Of a stretch of DNA of 64,000 nucleotides, positions 19,285 to 33,196 are shown piece by piece. The stretch is taken from positions 372,001 to 436,000 of the forward strand of contig JARUPY010000087.1 in assembly GCA_029817715.1 (NCBI GenBank). The letters run 5' to 3'. Origin of the DNA: Melastoma dodecandrum (taxonomy: Eukaryota > Streptophyta > Magnoliopsida > Myrtales > Melastomataceae). The notes under the pieces are model-generated. The model worked only from the letters and a program-made list of their open reading frames with translations, had not been told where the DNA came from and made no database searches. Positions within the stretch are counted from its first letter, which is position 1; every line of letters starts with the position of its first letter. The position numbers and the translations under genes were made by a program.

Positions 19285-22205
19285 TGTAGATCCCCAAATC
19301 GTACCTTGTCCTTCAAAGAATGATAACAATTAGAAAAGCATCGGTAAAGGGAAAATAACCGGTGCCACACTTACACTAGCAATGCACTTCTTTTCGACTC
19401 CAAGAGCTTTTTCTTTTCAAGTTCTCTTCTCGTTTCCTCGATTCAACCAAAGCAACAACATGGGCAGATTGATCACGCCTTATACTCCAACTTTGCAGCC
19501 TCAGCAGAGGCCTTGGCTTCCTCGGCCTTGTTAGCCTTCTTTTTTCTTTTTTCTCCACTATCAGAAGGCCCATATGGTGTTGGTAGTCGAATATATAGTC
19601 GACGTTACGCAGGCTCAAGAAATCCTGGTTCTTCTCCCCCCAAAAAAATAAAAATATTACCCCACTCAGCAGAAAATCACGGAGCCCGTTTTTCCAGCCA
19701 GCAACGACTATCCCACGTTTAGCCCCCGCAACGGCTTCCCCATGATCCTCCCCGAGATTTTTGGGAGATCTTCCCAATACACAACCCCCCTCGGGGATTC
19801 TTTTTATTTACACATAGGCTCTGATCAGAGGGGGGGTGGACGCACAAAACCCACAGATTGAATAATCACTCACCCACATACGCTCCAACAGATAGACAGA
19901 CACGCTTCCTACATATAGACGCTTGTTCCACCCCTTTGCATCCAGCGACCCCAAGATAGGTCAAACCATGCCAACGGAAAAACCCTACGTCGCCAACTCA
20001 AACTCGACAGTCGTCGACCACGACTGGAGATCGTCGTTGCAACAGCAAACATGATGGACTCCAACTCCTCTGGACACAGAAGCGGCAACGTTCGTAACCC
20101 ATGATGACCCCGACTCTATTAGGCTGTGACCTGTGGCGTTCGACATCACTTCACTGTAGCGACGGGAGCAAGCTTCCTTCAGACAGCCCGACCAACTCTA
20201 GTCCCCTACCTTCGGTGGAGAATCGTGACCAAGCTTCTCGCAGACGCGCGTTAGCGTCGCGAGAAGCTCTCCTTTTGCTTTGACCCGTTTTCCGTTTATG
20301 TGCAGGCAAACTCGGACGCGAACAGTTGTCATCTCCACCTCCAAACCGCGGTGATCTACAACCACGCTCCTGAGTTCCATATCCTCAGCGGCATCCCACA
20401 CCAGCCGAGACTCCAGATGACCATCTACCTGGAGAACTTCTCATATCAGCAATACTAAGACCAACCGTCGAACTCTTCATTGGTCACGGAGGTAACAAAC
20501 CCAGCAGCTCCAAACGAGCATTCCAACCCGGAAACAGAAGTGACGATCCCTCATGTGGCGGTCGGCAACTCCTCTCCCAGCCCCGACATAACGGCGGCAG
20601 CTTCCAGCTCCTCAAAGTTTGAGACGGCGGCCACGAACAACCTCTGGTCTTGAACCAGGATCCCATCGTTCCCGATGTCCATGGGTCCAGCGGCAGATCC
20701 CTGTCCTCCCAACGCCTCAGACCACAATGGCAGAGCCCCCATCCTCCTGACATCTCCAGATTCGGTGGTAGTACACCCCCGTCTTCCAAACGCCACCAGA
20801 TCCAGCAGCGGCGAACCCGTCTTCCTCGGGCATCCCCAGACCGGCAACAGCGATCACACATCCTCTCGATGTCCATTAGGTCCAGCGGCGATGGAACCCA
20901 TGCCCTCCCGATATCTCCAGACCCAGCAGGGACGACCATGTCCTCCCTGACGCCCAGCGGCGGCGACCCGTCCCTCTCTGAAGAACCCCGACGTTCTCTG
21001 AGTTCCGACACCAAGGACGCTAACACGCAACAGCTCTGCCCGACGACAATGAACCTCCCCTAAACAGACCGACTCTTGATGGTGGCTCCGACTCCTTCTC
21101 CCCTTCAGATGCCCTCGTGCTCACCTCCATCCTTGGTTGCCACCGCCCTAACCCACACGGAGACGCCCAAACTCGAGGCTTCGAGAGACAGAGAGGAGGA
21201 TGTGGAGATTAGGCGAATCCGAGCTCGACAAACCCGCGTCGGAAGAGAAGGAACTGGTTTGCAGCAAGGCGACGGTGTCTTTGATCTCTTCCTCACGATA
21301 GCCCCCTTTACCCAACCCACATGAAAGGTAAGTGTTTTCTTCAATTTTGAATTTTGTTGCGAGGATTTGAGCGTGATGTTTAATTTCATTGAATATTAAG
21401 TTCACATTAACATTTAGGATAAAAGTAATAATAATTTAATATTATTATAATGATCTATTGCTCCGTCCATTTTAATTATTATCTGATTATGCATATATTT
21501 CATTTGATTTGTTATTGTCTGATTGTATGTTATTCGAACATTAATTTGATAATAAATAAATAAATTACTCGAAAAGCAAATCATATCTTCACTTATTTTC
21601 TAATTGTAATTCTTTGACATGTCCTAAAATTAGAATTTTCTATTCCTTTTTTTTGTTTTCATTGCATAAATATCTGAACATTATTTTATGGATTCGACAA
21701 GACGAATCTTGAAGGCGGAGCACAAGACTCGAGGTGCTCGGGGAACAAACAATGACGGAAGTATATTTCGAAAGCTGCCCCAACTGACGAGCTCGGTCGA
21801 TGTAAAGCCATCCCGCGGGTCTCGGGTACATGAGGGAGGTGCGGGCCTCCCGATGTTTTTTTATTTCCACATGTAACGGGTTGTGGGCCCAAGTGCATTG
21901 GCCAACGATCACCACCCTTCCCCGCTCCCTTTGATCTAAATTCTTGATCTGTGGTTGAGGTGCATGTTGTTAGGATTTTAGGATTTTATCGCCGCATGCT
22001 GTTTGCTAAACCCAAAAAGCCCGAATCGGGTTCAACGCCCGTAAAATCTTAACATGAGTCTAGAGTCATGCTCGGATCGGGTTCAACACCCGTTAACAAA
22101 AAGAAAACTTTTGGAGCAAACGCCACCTTGTCGCATGTCTAGATGTAAGAGTTATTAATTACGAATCCCCGAATCATACTATGGTTTTCCGACTTAAACC
22201 AGGTT
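19285..22205 (+). repeat. Candidate long LTR of a Tat/Ogre-like element (about 2.9 kb)
   Basis: The start TGTAGATCCCCAAATC follows a polypurine-like tract. The end region at 22000-22205 has the phrases GAATCGGGTTCAACGCCCGT and GGGTTCAACACCCGT and is followed by TGGCGACTCCGT (22222), which resembles the tRNA-Arg type primer-binding site known from Ogre elements. The G/C-rich middle (about 19950-21330) has long overlapping open frames on both strands with no motif, so I do not call genes there. No second copy lies in the window to confirm the ends. Confidence 0.45.
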
Positions 22206-22221
22206 TTCAAAACTAAGTCGG

Positions 22222-22233
22222 TGGCGACTCCGT
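22222..22233 (+). other. Possible primer-binding site (Ogre-like)
   Basis: TGGCGACTCCGT matches the beginning of the primer-binding site reported for Ogre/Tat elements. The following bases diverge, so the match is partial. Confidence 0.4.
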
Positions 22234-24808
22234 AATAGTTTACCTAGGTTAAACAACAACATACACTTTCTACGGAGCCATTTTGGATGAGGGATTGATG
22301 ATACGAGCCACTCCCGAGCCCTCCTAAATGATCCCTTGTGAGGCCTACGCGTAGCCTTTCGCCTGTTGCCTTCAAAGAACTGGAGACGGTTGGCGAAACT
22401 TTCCGCGGGTCCATTTAGGAACCAAGGGAGGTTTCAATCCAATTCCCTTCCGCAGTGTCCGACGTTCGACTCGTGACGTCGACCGGTTGGGCCTTAGGGA
22501 GCGGGTCCGGATCCTCTGATCATCCGAACCGCCGTGTGCGTGCTAGGCCGGAAGGCGCGCATACAGTAGTGTTCCTTTTCTTCCTTGCAGCTGCATAACT
22601 CTCCCTTTGCAAGTGCCCTGAGTCTTTTATGAACGAAATAGACACCGACCTTGAAAATAATTTCTCTTATCTCCAATTCTTTACATGTGCCGAGTGAAAT
22701 CACTTATCAAAAGTGTCCATAATTACTACAAATGAATACGGTGGGATTAGAAAAAAATATTATAAAAGGGATAAAAGACGATCGACGAAAGTGGTATCAA
22801 GAATGAAAACGGATGAGTGCTCTAATGGAGTCCATAGCACGACAGTTCACATGTGTAACGAAACAACAACAATAATAATCAAGATTTTAACAAGAATACA
22901 ACAATGGGCAGCTAACTAGGAAACTTAAAAATAAAAGGATAATGAATTAATAATATGAGCAAGTTGCACAATTTCTTTTACAAAAAATGAAAGGGAGAAG
23001 AATGGATTACTTCTAATCTCTAAAAAGGCTCTTGTGCAGGTATTGCCAAGATGTCCATCTCTTATTAAATGATATGTTCTATCATCTTCATTGGAAGAAG
23101 GCTTCAACTGTGGCATCTTTCAACACGGTTGGATATCGCATCTCAAATATATATTCTCATAGTCGATAATATAATAATTTATGAATGGTTTACTTACGAT
23201 ATTTCCTTAGTAATCCTTTTTTCCTTAGATACATGGACGCGTAGAAACACTTTAAAAGGAAGAAGCGTAAGAGTCCACCTCTAGTGATCGAGCTTTAAAT
23301 AAAGGATTGTCAGACATTTCTATCATATCTGTATTTCTTCATAAACTCGAAAATATATTTATAATTATAAGAACATTTCATTTTTCAGTTGCTTTTTTGT
23401 TTAGACATCCAACTAATGATGAAACATATTTGGATTTTGGACACAAACTGAGTAAGTAAACTATATTGGGCCCCGCTCGAGGATTTCTTGAAGTTAATTC
23501 AAGATGGAAAAGGCCCAATCTAGGAGATCGCCTTAGAGAAGAGTAGTTCATACACTATTCCATTGTCGACTGTTAGAGGGGAAGATGTCCTAACAACCAC
23601 TTTTTACTTCAAGTGGTTGGTTCTTCGGGAAAAGTTTACCTAAAGCCCTATTAGTCATAGCCACACCAGTATTCAGAAAGTTTATAAGATTTTGAACCTC
23701 ACAGTTTATAAAGACCCATCGAAAGATTATGCAATTCCAATGAGAACTTTTAGAAACCTTTTTATTTTTTTTATTCCATCGATGTATGTGAAGAAAAAAA
23801 AACTTAGAAGCATATACCCTTACAGATTTGGCATTTGTACTTATTTCAATAGATAAAGAAGTTACCATCCGACTATATCAATTTTGTGTAGTTACACCAA
23901 TTTTTTTTAAGTAATAGAATGGATTAAATATCATTTTTTGTCTATCATGTGAAAGATCAAAAATTAAAAGAATCGACAGTTGGTTGCATTAAACGTGGAA
24001 ACGTGTTTGATGATCATCAAGAGAAAGAAGGTATTGAGCAGAGAGCTCCTCAATTTTGTACTTCAAGAATACTTTATCTCATCGATAATTCAAATGGGTA
24101 TTTCTACAGTGTCTTGGACAAGGTGAACCCATTGAATAGGTTAATCTTCTACAAAGTAGTAAAAGCTTACCTTCTACACTATAGAAGTTTACTTTCTGTA
24201 TGGCATCATCAAAATCATACTAACAAATACATACAATTGTTTAGAGATGTATGAGTATATGACATTAGAAGGTTTATATTGTGTTGTACGCAATTTGGAA
24301 TAGATGATCACTTATTTAGAGTCAATGTTACCACAATTCATAGAGGATGAAAACATTGCTTCCGGTAAGTCTATTACATATCAAAAATAAATTTTTGTTT
24401 TTTGAAATTGATGATGTTGAATTACTTATTTCTAATTTTTTTTGTAAGGAACAATGCGAAGAACTTTTGAGGAGGCCTAATTACTAAAAGTGCCTATGAC
24501 CATAAGGAGATGCACTTAGTAAGGATGTTTCTTTTGTAGACTTAGTGTCATAATGCATCTTACGAATTTCTTGTAGAAACACGAGTGGATTAAGAAGCGA
24601 TGAGTGCAACTTTCAAAGGAAGACAAAGAGAAATACAAAGTATTTGACACTTTCAGCTCGGAGAAGAGAAGTACTAGTAAGAAATGCAACACTATAAGAT
24701 TGTATTAATTGGGTAAATGTGGCATACCTCTTATACCTCAACTATGATACTATTTAATCAATAACTTTTCCAGTCATATATCAAAATGAGATCTAATCCA
24801 AGACGCGT
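22234..24808. other. No gene recognised
   Basis: From 22234 to about 22700 the sequence may be the leader of the Ogre-like element. Beyond that it is A/T-rich with scattered short frames. Frames at 23590-23868 (minus) and 23949-24254 (plus) have no motif that I can name. Confidence 0.5.
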
Positions 24809-25078
24809 GTGGAGCTCTTCCGTTCCTTGAATGTAGAGAAAAAGGACACCATCAAGGATCTTGGTTTGAGAGGTTTGCTGGAGATTAATTCGAATGGTGT
24901 GAAGCATGAGATTTTGCAGCACATCACTGCATGTTTCGATCCTATCTCTAAGGTAATGGTTCTAAATGGAATAAAGCATCAAGATTTAGCCGCAGATTTA
25001 TCAGAGTTAAAGGGATTTTCAAAGACGGAAATCAAGTTGTGCACATGTTTGGGAGTCGGCCGACTTTGTAAGCATTGA
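24809..25078 (+). pseudogene. Possible Ulp1-type transposon gene fragment
   Basis: Encodes LRGLLEINSNGVKHEILQHI followed by FDPISKVMVLNGIKHQDLA. The spacing and residues resemble a conserved block found near the N-terminus of plant transposon proteins with a Ulp1-like protease (MGFGGLL then FDPxxxxLxL). The protease domain is not visible downstream. Positions 25553-25828 keep another open piece without a known motif. This is a weak call by pattern only. Confidence 0.35.
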
Positions 25079-27827
25079 TTGGGCATCCCACGTGCTTGAC
25101 TATCTTTGTCTATGAGTGAGGAATTTTAAAGAGAAGAATCAACTATATTTTTGTGGATGCGCTACCTTTTAAATGGTTAGTTATATATATGTGTGCTTCA
25201 CGTTCACATTAGTTTTGGTGTAATTATTTATTGTAATAGCGATGTAGCTTTTTAACAAGCAAGTCAGGTGTCAGTAGATTGATTATGAATAGGCGCGCTG
25301 GTTTCTTACAGGCTAGATCATTTTGGACTAATTCTAGACTGACAAACCTTTGGAACAAAATCCAAATTCTGGAGTCCGTGAAGGATCCGGTAGTTATATC
25401 ATTGGGAATTGCATTCCTTTGCTTTGAACCGGTACAAAATATGTCGATATGGTATGTCTTTTAATTTGCAATAGAAAAGCGAAGCGCCAAACATAAGTGA
25501 TGCTTTTGACGAAGGAAAAGATACGAAGAAATAAGAGAATTCATGGATAGAGTTGGATCCAACTATTGGATCCATTAATTTAATAGGGAGAGTTGCAATT
25601 GGTGAAATCATGGTCTTCGAAATTTCGAAAGAGATGAACATAATTCGTGTGGCTTTATTGGAGACGAGGAGTATGATGGACGACATTGTTCGTCATAAAC
25701 GTGCGCCGTACATGATCATGTTTGCTTACAAATGCGAGGATGCTCATAACAACAAAGAAGAAGGCATGACAACTAAGGTTGATGAGATTCCCCAATCACG
25801 CGAGGAATGTTCAACTAATATTCTGTAAAAGGTTACATGTGAACCAATCCTATACCCTTCCCCTGAGACCGTCATTGCACACAATACTGGAAATGTAGTT
25901 GACAGAATGGATAATGGGGATCGATGTGATGTATATACCAGTATAGTTGATCTTGATAAAGGTAGAATATATGAATAAGGAAAGAAAGAGATTGAGTTCA
26001 CGTCATTGGATAAGGCTTAGTTCAAAGAAGAACATGAAACTCTAAACGAATAAATGGAAGTCGTAGGAGATGATGCATCAGCTCAAGTCATTGAAGCACC
26101 TAAGGTATATTGTGTCATGTTCTTTATGAAAATTGTTTTGGCATGTCACGGTACCTTGTTATGTTGTTTTTGGTTTTACCAAAGAGCATGTCTTCCAATA
26201 TTAGTGACCGTTTCGGCGTGCAAACAAGGCGTACGGGCGAGAAGAAAGTCAAATGTTGACACGCAAATTTAAGGCCTCTATTCATGAACTCGAGAAGAAA
26301 CATGAAATATTGAAGAAAGGTATCATGTTCCTCGAGATACAGCTACACTGTTAATCTCGAGATCACGCTAAGAGGAGTTCTTCACAATCACGAGTTAGAA
26401 GATGTCACTGGGATGGTGATGTCCAGGAACTCGAGATGACGGGACAAAGCCATGTCTCGAGAATAAAAGGGCAAGAAGTTTTGTATCTCGAGATAGTTTA
26501 CAAATCTTGAGGCTAAGATTCCCAATGAAGGGGATGTATTAGATGTCGAGAAAACATTCAGCCTTTAGGAGCTTACTGTAAAGATTGAACATCTTGAGAC
26601 GGACCGCCAACCTTTAATACATGTACAGACACGTGGTGGACTCAGGTTAATTATTTAAGACACGATATTCATGATTCCAACAATATAGGGATCCAATCGT
26701 GTACGCGATCTAACTAAATCATATTACATAACTGCAAAAGATAATAGACGTATAAAAGACAAATAAAAAAGAGAAAAGGGATGATAAACTCCATAAGTCC
26801 AATTCGGCAAAGTTTATCTATAGCTTTTGCTCCTTTTCCCAGTATCCAAAAAGCGTCCAGAAACCACCCTGCATCAAGAAACCATCACCATCTTCGACCA
26901 CTATTCCACCAAGGTAGACTCCATTAAAGGAGCTTGTCGTAGCCGCCGCACGTCCGCCGTTGTTATGCATCATGTTTGTAAGTGATGTAAAAATATTGTT
27001 CTTGTAATTCAACGTTATTCAATTATAATTAAGCATTGTGTTCTGGTTACTTCTGTTCAATTACTTCACGGTAACCACATATTCTGAAAAACTCAACACA
27101 TGTTACGTGAAACGCAAATTTTGTGTCAAACATCAATTCAGCCCTGAGATCTCCTTAAGTATTCAATGCCCTACATGCTCGTTAGAGTAAGAGACATGCC
27201 TCAACTGCTCTTGAAGGAATGTCCTACTTTTCTCCGGTGAGTATGATAAATGCTTGAAAGTTGGAACGTACGTCAATGCGAAGTCAATCTACCTTGTTCG
27301 TGTCTCTATAGAAAATTTAGAGATACTCCCCCATAGGTTATTTAGATCCACTAAATGATATGTTTTAGTCGTAATGATAAAGTGCTGCTGCACTGTGTTT
27401 GGACAAATGACGTAATTAACAGGTGATCCCGATTTGAGGTACATGTCATAAATTTTGAAACTAAAAAACCTATTTTACGAAATAGTTTACGGGTGTCATT
27501 GTCACTATTTGTAAAAGACTAAAAAGTGGTTGTACACGATAGAATAAGAAACACAAGAACGGAAGGTTTTCCCGTTGCAGGTCAACATCTTGGCCTGTGA
27601 AAAAATACGGCGGCCATATTCGAGCGAGCAGCTTTTGTTAAAACTTCACCACTTGCCACGGAACTCCTGATGACCTGTGAAACCCTCCCTACAGACTCTT
27701 CTCTTAAGATTAGCCAACATGTGCAGTCAGCTACTTCCCGATCTGGAATGCCGCCCTGTCGTTTCGAACTTGCAGCCCTTCTCTTCCCTATGCTGGGTAA
27801 ATCACAACAGAAGATCTACATCTCGAG
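25079..27827. other. No gene recognised; ends in 3' flank of SOV
   Basis: Degenerate sequence with many stops. Between 26310 and 26520 the hexamer CTCGAG recurs several times within CTCGAGATA-like words. The last few hundred bases should include the 3' untranslated region of the minus-strand gene ending at 27828. Confidence 0.45.
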
Positions 27828-30800
27828 CTATAAGTAAGAAGTAGTGTATAGCCTGGCAGAGATGTCAATGGGCCCATCATCTCCGCCCACTGCACGAAGT
27901 GCGACTGGGATAGTCGACATGATTTGAATCGTCAACGGAAAAACACAAGGATGGATAACAGGAGGAAGATCATCCCCTTTCTGGCCACCCACTGAGCCAA
28001 ATTCATCAGCTGTAGGAATGATCAATGTGACGTCTTCAAGGGACCTTAGGGTTTTACTCAGGTAGCTTCGTCTCGACTTGTCTGGAGATAGGCTAATCAC
28101 CAAGGTCGATGTAAACTCGAGCCATTCCACAATAAGTCGCTCCACATTGTCATAGTGTATTCTACGCTCAATCTACATCCATCATCATTAAGTCAGAGCT
28201 CCATTCATAAGGAAACCCCAAAAGAAACAAAGATTTTGTGAAGGAACTCACTGCTAGCTTTGGAATGTAAATGGACACAAATCTTGGACCCAAGGCCAAA
28301 ACCCTTGCCTCGGCCAGCAAGTTCTGCAAATAATCAAAATGGCAGGATTTTCAGACAAAAACCTAATTTCAGAGCCAAAATAGGAAAGTTGCCCACGACA
28401 TAGTAAATTATGTAACCTTCACAAGTTACAAAATAAAGACAACCCCATACCTTCTTGTTCCTAAGGAAAGCCCACATGTAGAGCTTGGTAGTGGCATCCT
28501 TGACATTTCGACTCACCAATTTCCTCTCATTGCAATGCACAGCCAACTCTACCAGGACTTCCTTGCTGGGAACTCCATGTTGCATTGCTGCTGTAGACAA
28601 TGCCTCCCTGAGATCTTTAGACTCCTCAGTAGCTTTCTTATCAAACACGGTTCCAGAAAAGCACCTCCCAAATGCACCCATCCTACACAACGAGTATGAC
28701 TCTGCTTCGAGAGCAGCAGCCAACATCCTGTGGACTAAAATATCAAGATACCGGCGCAGCGGAGATGTGAAATGAGTATATAGGGGTACTGCGAGCGCGT
28801 AATGGCCCCATTTATCTTCCTGATCCTTGTAATCAGCAGTACAGAAATACGAAGCCAGTTGCATGGATTTTGTAGCATTTAACACAAGGATATCAAACAA
28901 CACGGGATCATCTTTCAGCTTCTCTCTGGCCAGTTCCAGGGACTTGTGGAATGTACCAGAAGATGAAGAATCAAGATCTAAACCATGCCTAGAACAGAAA
29001 TTTCCCAAATCTCGAAGCTTCCGGCTGTTGGGTTCAGGGTGTCTCCGTAGAAGGGCAACATCAGGAAAAGCCCTAGAAATCACTTCAGCTGCAGTCCTAT
29101 TCGCCAAGAGCATGAATTCCTCAACAAGAAAATTAAAGTTCATCCCTGTCGAAAGGAAGCAATCACTCGGCAGTCCATGCTCATCCAACAAAAACGGCAC
29201 CTTGGGGCTTTCAAGACGTAACGCCCCACCTTTTAATCTGTTCTCATTGAGGATTCTGGAAATCTCATGAAGATGCATTACGGAGCTAATCACATCTGAC
29301 AATTTAAATTTGCCACATACTTGAGGGACGCTCTCTTCACCATCATCATTAGACTCGGAACTGATGACACCTTGAATGATGTCATGAGCTTGTTCATAAG
29401 ACAGTTTGCAACAAGAGTGTATGACAGTACGACCAAGGTGGCGATCTATGACATTTCCTTCAGCATTGATATCCCAGAAAATAGAGAAAGCAAGCCTATC
29501 AACACCTTGATTCAGGGAACCCAAATCCTCAGAGAGCAATGGGGGCAGCATTGGCACCTTCTTATGGACCATGTATACACTTGTCGACCTTAGTTGGGCT
29601 TCCTTATCCAAAGGTGTGTTCGGTTGAACAAAATATGACACATCAGCAATGTGAACGCCAACTCTGTAAATGCCATTAGCCAACACTTCAATGGAGAGCG
29701 CATCGTCCAGATCAGTGGCAGTGGAAGGGTCTATTGTGAAAATGCAGAGATTTCGTAAATCAACCCGATGTTGTAACTCCACTTGTGGAATATCCCAAGG
29801 AATTTGGGGGAGGCAGGAAATGGCCTCAGCAGAGAACTCAGATGAACAGACTGCGTTTTCAAACAGGATCGCATCAAGTTGTGTCTTAACTTCACAACCA
29901 CGCCCAAAAACAGTTACAATGTTAGCACACGGAAATGAACAATCTTCATTCCATTCATCTATTCGACAACCGACCAGCTCTGCCTCCACAGTTTCATCAA
30001 AATGGCATAATCTCTTCCTGACCTCATCAGGCAACTCATCTGCAAGGACCATCATCTTAGGGAATTTGTTATCTATTGGCGTGATCTGGATGAACTCATC
30101 TGCAGAAGAAACAGGCACATTCTTGCTTTTGTCCAAATACTTCCTAAATCCATCCTTGAAGCACCGTTTAACATCCAGAAACCCGACAACAGCACCTCGA
30201 CGATGAGACTTCTTGACGATAGAGACAACTCTCCCAGTAGGTCTCTTCGATGGATTAGTACATATCAGGCCACAAATCTTTTGTGTAGCCTCCTCAACAT
30301 TATTCACTTCAAAAGAACTACCATTCTCAACATTATCTGGCACAGATGGTACACTGCTGGCCAGACCAAGATGACAAGGTTTTCCAGAAGAGAAGCGATC
30401 CGATTCGGCAGAATGAATAGCATTTCCAGCATAATCAGCCTTAGCATCCATCTCAAGCCTCTGTTTACTAATATTCCTAGAGCTTCCACAGTTCTCACTC
30501 TTTTCCAGCGGTGAGTTAACATCTTCAGAAGGAACATAACAAGTCGAAATCCCAAGTGATCCTTTCATCCTGGTCCAGCAAGATACTGGGTCAACCTTAA
30601 CGGCCACTATATCTCCCTCAACCTAATTAAGAGGAGCAAATTAAAAACTTGTCCATCCAGAACATCATATACAGCAAAATGCAATTGATAAAACAAAAAA
30701 TTCTTGGAGGAAATCATGATGTAAGTATACTAAGCATAGTAAGACAACAGCGTTCAATCCCCAGCATACATCAGCCGACAAAGTTGGCTGCAGAAATAGC

Positions 30801-32701
30801 AGTAGTAACCCACTCACAGAAATTGAAATGTATGTTCTCATTTATATAGATCCAGGGAATTGGAGAAATTTGGAACGCGAGACATGTCCTTGAAATTATT
30901 TTACAAGATATGACTGCAGATATTATAAGGATAACCTCTATGGGAAGTGTTCTTTCACCCCGTATGGTGTCCCCATTTTTGCACTATTGTGATTTGAAAC
31001 ACAACACTCTTGCTCCAAACAACATTCTTTTAGTTAAATAAAACACATATGATCCAGGCACAGATTCTTAATACCACAAAACACAAGAATAATCTGTTTC
31101 TTAAAAAGCAATACAGAGTCTTACAAAACTCCAAGCATCACAACAAAACAAAAGGAGAATAATACTGGCCAATGTAAGGAGACTCATTATATACACATAG
31201 ACTTAACAAGGATACGTTTACAAAAAGAAGGCACAACTTACTGCTCTATTTTGGGCAGCAAATCCATCAATAAGGATGTCAACTGGGACGCCATCAATCT
31301 TGCAGTAGGCCTACAGGAAATTTCAAAACCTAAGCAAACACAAAATCAAGTATCATATAGCACGTAAAGTAGAACACAAACCTCATGTCTGTTGTAAGCA
31401 TTGACCCGAAGTAATGCCTCAAACACGTATCCTCTCTGTACAAAAGAACAGGACAAAGAATTTACGCTAATTTTGTATAAGTAGCAGCCATCAGGTCATA
31501 ATAGTACCAACCTTAAATGCCTCCTCCACAACCTCAGTAGGCCAATGGGGAGCAAAAACTTTGTTCCGATCATGTTGCCACCTGCCATTGACAGGAAAGT
31601 AGTCCAAACTGGATGAAGCCTCCAAGGATCCCCTCAAGGCAGCCGACTCTGGGCATAACTTAGTAAAGTTTCCTCCCCCAGCATATTCAACTTCTTCTTT
31701 CAAGGGTGCTGAAGGCATGGAATTAGAAGAATAACCAGGCGATTGACTTCTGTCACCCTCGGAACTTTGCTTCAGAATGAAATCGCTCGCAGTAGAAGGG
31801 AGTGAATTGACTTTGCCATCGATAGATTGCAATGTAGCTGTCTCTCCATTGTAGTCACTAACTGACGTGGAAACTGCACATGAAGGTGAAAATGTCTAGT
31901 CATTATTGTGGGGGTTAAAATTTGGAAGTCAAGTAAATGGGAAATTCAGTCAGTGATATAAAGACCCTTCACAAAGATTATAAGGCGAGGCTTTCTACAG
32001 CAGTGCCAATATGAGTCACAGAGACTCCACTAATTATTCTATAGGGACAAAACAATACTACCTAGAGCGAGATCATAGACTTTGAGCAGCACTAGCATCA
32101 CCTACTACTTCAAAGTATGAAGAAAAGTACATGAAAGTAGTTCCAGTAAATAAAAGGCGGACAAATAAAACATCGATATTGTTTCCCAGGCCAACTCTTA
32201 AGTGCAATTGAGAAATTCCTTGGTGCCATAATCCAATTGAGATGAACTCAGTTCATTAGAGGGAGATAAATCTACAGCTTTTACAAAAAAAAATAAAAAT
32301 AAAGACTTTGCAATTCATCAAATATCGATAACCATTTGCCAGTTTATGAGTGCCTGACAAATTTCCAACAATAATCTGGAAAAGAATCCAAAGAGAAGCG
32401 ACAAGGCTTCGAACAAGAACTCGAAGACCAATGAGTCAAACCTCATCCAGGATTCCACCATTTCTCAACCATTCAACTGATAAACCAGCCAACACCATCA
32501 CAGTTCCCCTCAAATACCCAATATCCCTACACATCATACATCAACAGCGATCTAACCAAAAAAAAAAAAAGATAAACATGCGAAAGTACCCGAAACAGAG
32601 CTGGCGGGCAGCTTCGAACGGCGATTGGAGCGCCGGCGATTCTTCTTCCAGTCTTTATCCCCATCCTCAATCCCCGCGGCTTGGTCGACACTCTCCCTCA
32701 T
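27828..32701 (-). CDS. SOV: DIS3-like exonuclease 2 (SOV, RNase II family)
   Basis: Plant DIS3L2, a cytoplasmic 3'-to-5' exoribonuclease that acts outside the exosome and in related proteins prefers uridylated RNA. Seven coding exons on the minus strand join in frame: 32701-32590, 31873-31512, 31435-31382, 31310-31242, 30622-28451, 28323-28252 and 28172-27828, all with GT-AG introns. They give 1061 residues, close to the Arabidopsis protein (about 1055). The N-terminus is basic (NRRRSNRRSK). Residues about 155-400 hold the two cold-shock domains (GYVFEALLRVNAYNRHE, GAVVGFLDV). The RNB domain spans about 485-835, with the catalytic acidic cluster TIDPSTATDLDD (Asp497, 503, 505, 506) and the final SPLRRYLDILVH. 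An S1-like domain ends the protein. There is no PIN domain, as expected for DIS3L2. The start is the first ATG, set by the conserved basic N-terminus and by splice phase. No breaks were seen. UTR exons are not resolved. Confidence 0.95.
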
Positions 32702-33196
32702 AATTACTTCAACTTCCCCTCAACCAATAAACAAGAATTCAAGCCCACCCATTTGCAGTAACCCGAGAAACAATCGACCCAACGAAAAGAAAAGGAGAAA
32801 CCCCCCCCTCTCCCCCCTCGTTAATCAAATAATGGAACAAGAAATAGGCCCCGCAAATCGAATGATCCCGTAATTCAATAAGGATAAATTAGAAAGACGA
32901 TTGGATAAAGGGAACAAGAAGTAAAACCGTCGAAACAAACCGGAGACCACCGGCTGGTTGGAGAAAAAGACCAAATAAAATCGACGAAGCGGCAGACCAA
33001 CCGACCATGAAATTGGAAATTAAGAAGAACAGAGCTAAAAGAAAAAAATAATAACAACCCCTAACAAATATGGAATCAATCAAATGAAATCAGGAAGGAC
33101 AAAAAGAAAAAAAAAACGGGGGAAGAAGAAGATGGAGAGGACTTGAAAGGGAGAGAGTTGAGATTTATGAAGATATCCTGCGACAGTATGAAACGT
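32702..33196 (-). promoter_or_regulatory. Probable 5' untranslated region and core promoter of SOV
   Basis: Upstream of the ATG the minus strand is pyrimidine-rich (TCTCCCTTTCAAGTCC, CATCTTCTTCTTCC), typical of plant 5' leaders. A TATA-like CATAAAT lies at about 33163-33169, 28 bp from the edge of the inverted-repeat element that begins at 33197. Position of the start site is inferred. Confidence 0.4.

Noticed and set aside
19376..19777. 133-codon minus-strand frame
   Set aside because: Low-complexity charged text inside the candidate long LTR, no known domain, and another frame there is equally open.
20484..21063. Long overlapping frames on both strands in G/C-rich DNA
   Set aside because: Pro-, Ser- and Arg-rich text on both strands is what G/C-rich DNA gives by chance. 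No motif and no splice or start context.
28485..30514. Plus-strand frames of 90 to 178 codons opposite the SOV gene
   Set aside because: They are shadows of the minus-strand exon, which has clear homology.
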